A DNA stretch of 6,803 nucleotides, taken from assembly GCA_002291495.1 (NCBI GenBank), contig DBAE01000156.1:66522-73324 (forward strand), given 5' to 3'. Source of the DNA: Bacteriovoracaceae bacterium UBA1018. GTDB taxonomy: Bacteria > Bdellovibrionota > UBA1018. Positions 6,719 through 6,803 of this stretch are shown here, piece after piece. Each line of letters begins with the position of its first letter. Position 1 is the first letter of the stretch. The notes under the pieces are model-generated. The model saw nothing but the letters and a program-made list of their open reading frames with translations. It was not told the DNA's origin and did no database searches. The position numbers and the translations under genes are program-made.

Positions 6719-6803
6719 GTGTAACCTCCTGGATTTTTCTGAAGATACTTTTGATGAAAATCTTCAGCCGCATAAAACGTATCGGCTGGCACAATTTCTG
6801 TCA
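6697..6803 (-). CDS. msrA: peptide-methionine (S)-S-oxide reductase MsrA, C-terminal part
   Basis: Only the last 34 codons are in the window, and the gene begins beyond position 6803. The frame ends in TAA (6697-6699 on the minus strand). The visible protein contains [19 protein letters not shown] followed by HFLRD, which is the conserved C-terminus of MsrA (AEDYHQxYLxKNPxGY). The final Cys could be a resolving cysteine for the disulfide recycling step. MsrA reduces methionine S-sulfoxide in oxidised proteins. The catalytic GCFW motif is outside the window, so activity cannot be judged. Its last codons overlap the proposed start of alkB by 22 bp, and both genes read in the same direction, suggesting one transcript and coupled translation. 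Confidence 0.88.
   Translation of the reverse strand, partial: TEIVPADTFYAAEDFHQKYLQKNPGGYTCHFLRD
6725..6730 (-). promoter_or_regulatory. Shine-Dalgarno AGGAGG for alkB, inside msrA
   Basis: The minus strand reads AGGAGG, a perfect match to the 16S anti-Shine-Dalgarno, six bases before the CTG at 6716-6718. It is also part of the codons for the conserved Pro-Gly-Gly of MsrA (CCA GGA GGT), so it could be there for coding reasons. It is the main argument for the CTG start of alkB. Confidence 0.55.

Overview
The window looks like an ordinary stretch of bacterial chromosome of intermediate G+C, with no sign of a mobile element, CRISPR array, tRNA or rRNA. A divergent phosphoenolpyruvate carboxylase, a von Willebrand A-type surface/lipoprotein-like protein and an AlkB-family hydroxylase together would fit a Bdellovibrionota/Oligoflexia or other delta-proteobacteria-like genome. 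That taxonomic guess rests on protein flavour only and is tentative.

Layout. The left part is on the plus strand: the 3' part of a VWA-like secreted protein (1-1022), a small acidic protein of unknown function (1083-1601, good Shine-Dalgarno), a strong hairpin plus T-run terminator (1620-1655), then a complete 792-residue PEP carboxylase (ppc, 1677-4055). The right part is on the minus strand and reads as a compact msrA > alkB > radical SAM series. It holds the last 34 codons of methionine sulfoxide reductase A (6697-6803), an AlkB-family membrane di-iron hydroxylase (5660-6718) and a B12-binding radical SAM protein (4042-5619). ppc and the radical SAM gene converge and overlap by 14 bp at their 3' ends.

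The most notable points are two. First, the alkB reading frame continues about 39 codons upstream of its first canonical start (GTG at 6599-6601), through a segment that reads like the usual AlkB N-terminal membrane helices. It runs into the end of msrA with no ATG, GTG or TTG. A CTG codon lies 6 nt after a perfect AGGAGG inside msrA and is the best start candidate. Second, the PEP carboxylase keeps most catalytic motifs but has Ser in place of a family-typical PEP-phosphate-binding Arg in the FHGRGG loop, and it has changes at residues that bind the aspartate inhibitor in the E. coli enzyme.

Functionally, ppc is anaplerotic carbon metabolism, msrA is oxidative protein repair, and alkB is an oxygen-activating membrane hydroxylase. 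The radical SAM protein has an unknown substrate. The msrA-alkB overlap suggests translational coupling. I see no clear novel multi-gene system; the interest lies in the start-codon arrangement and the unusual PEPC active site.
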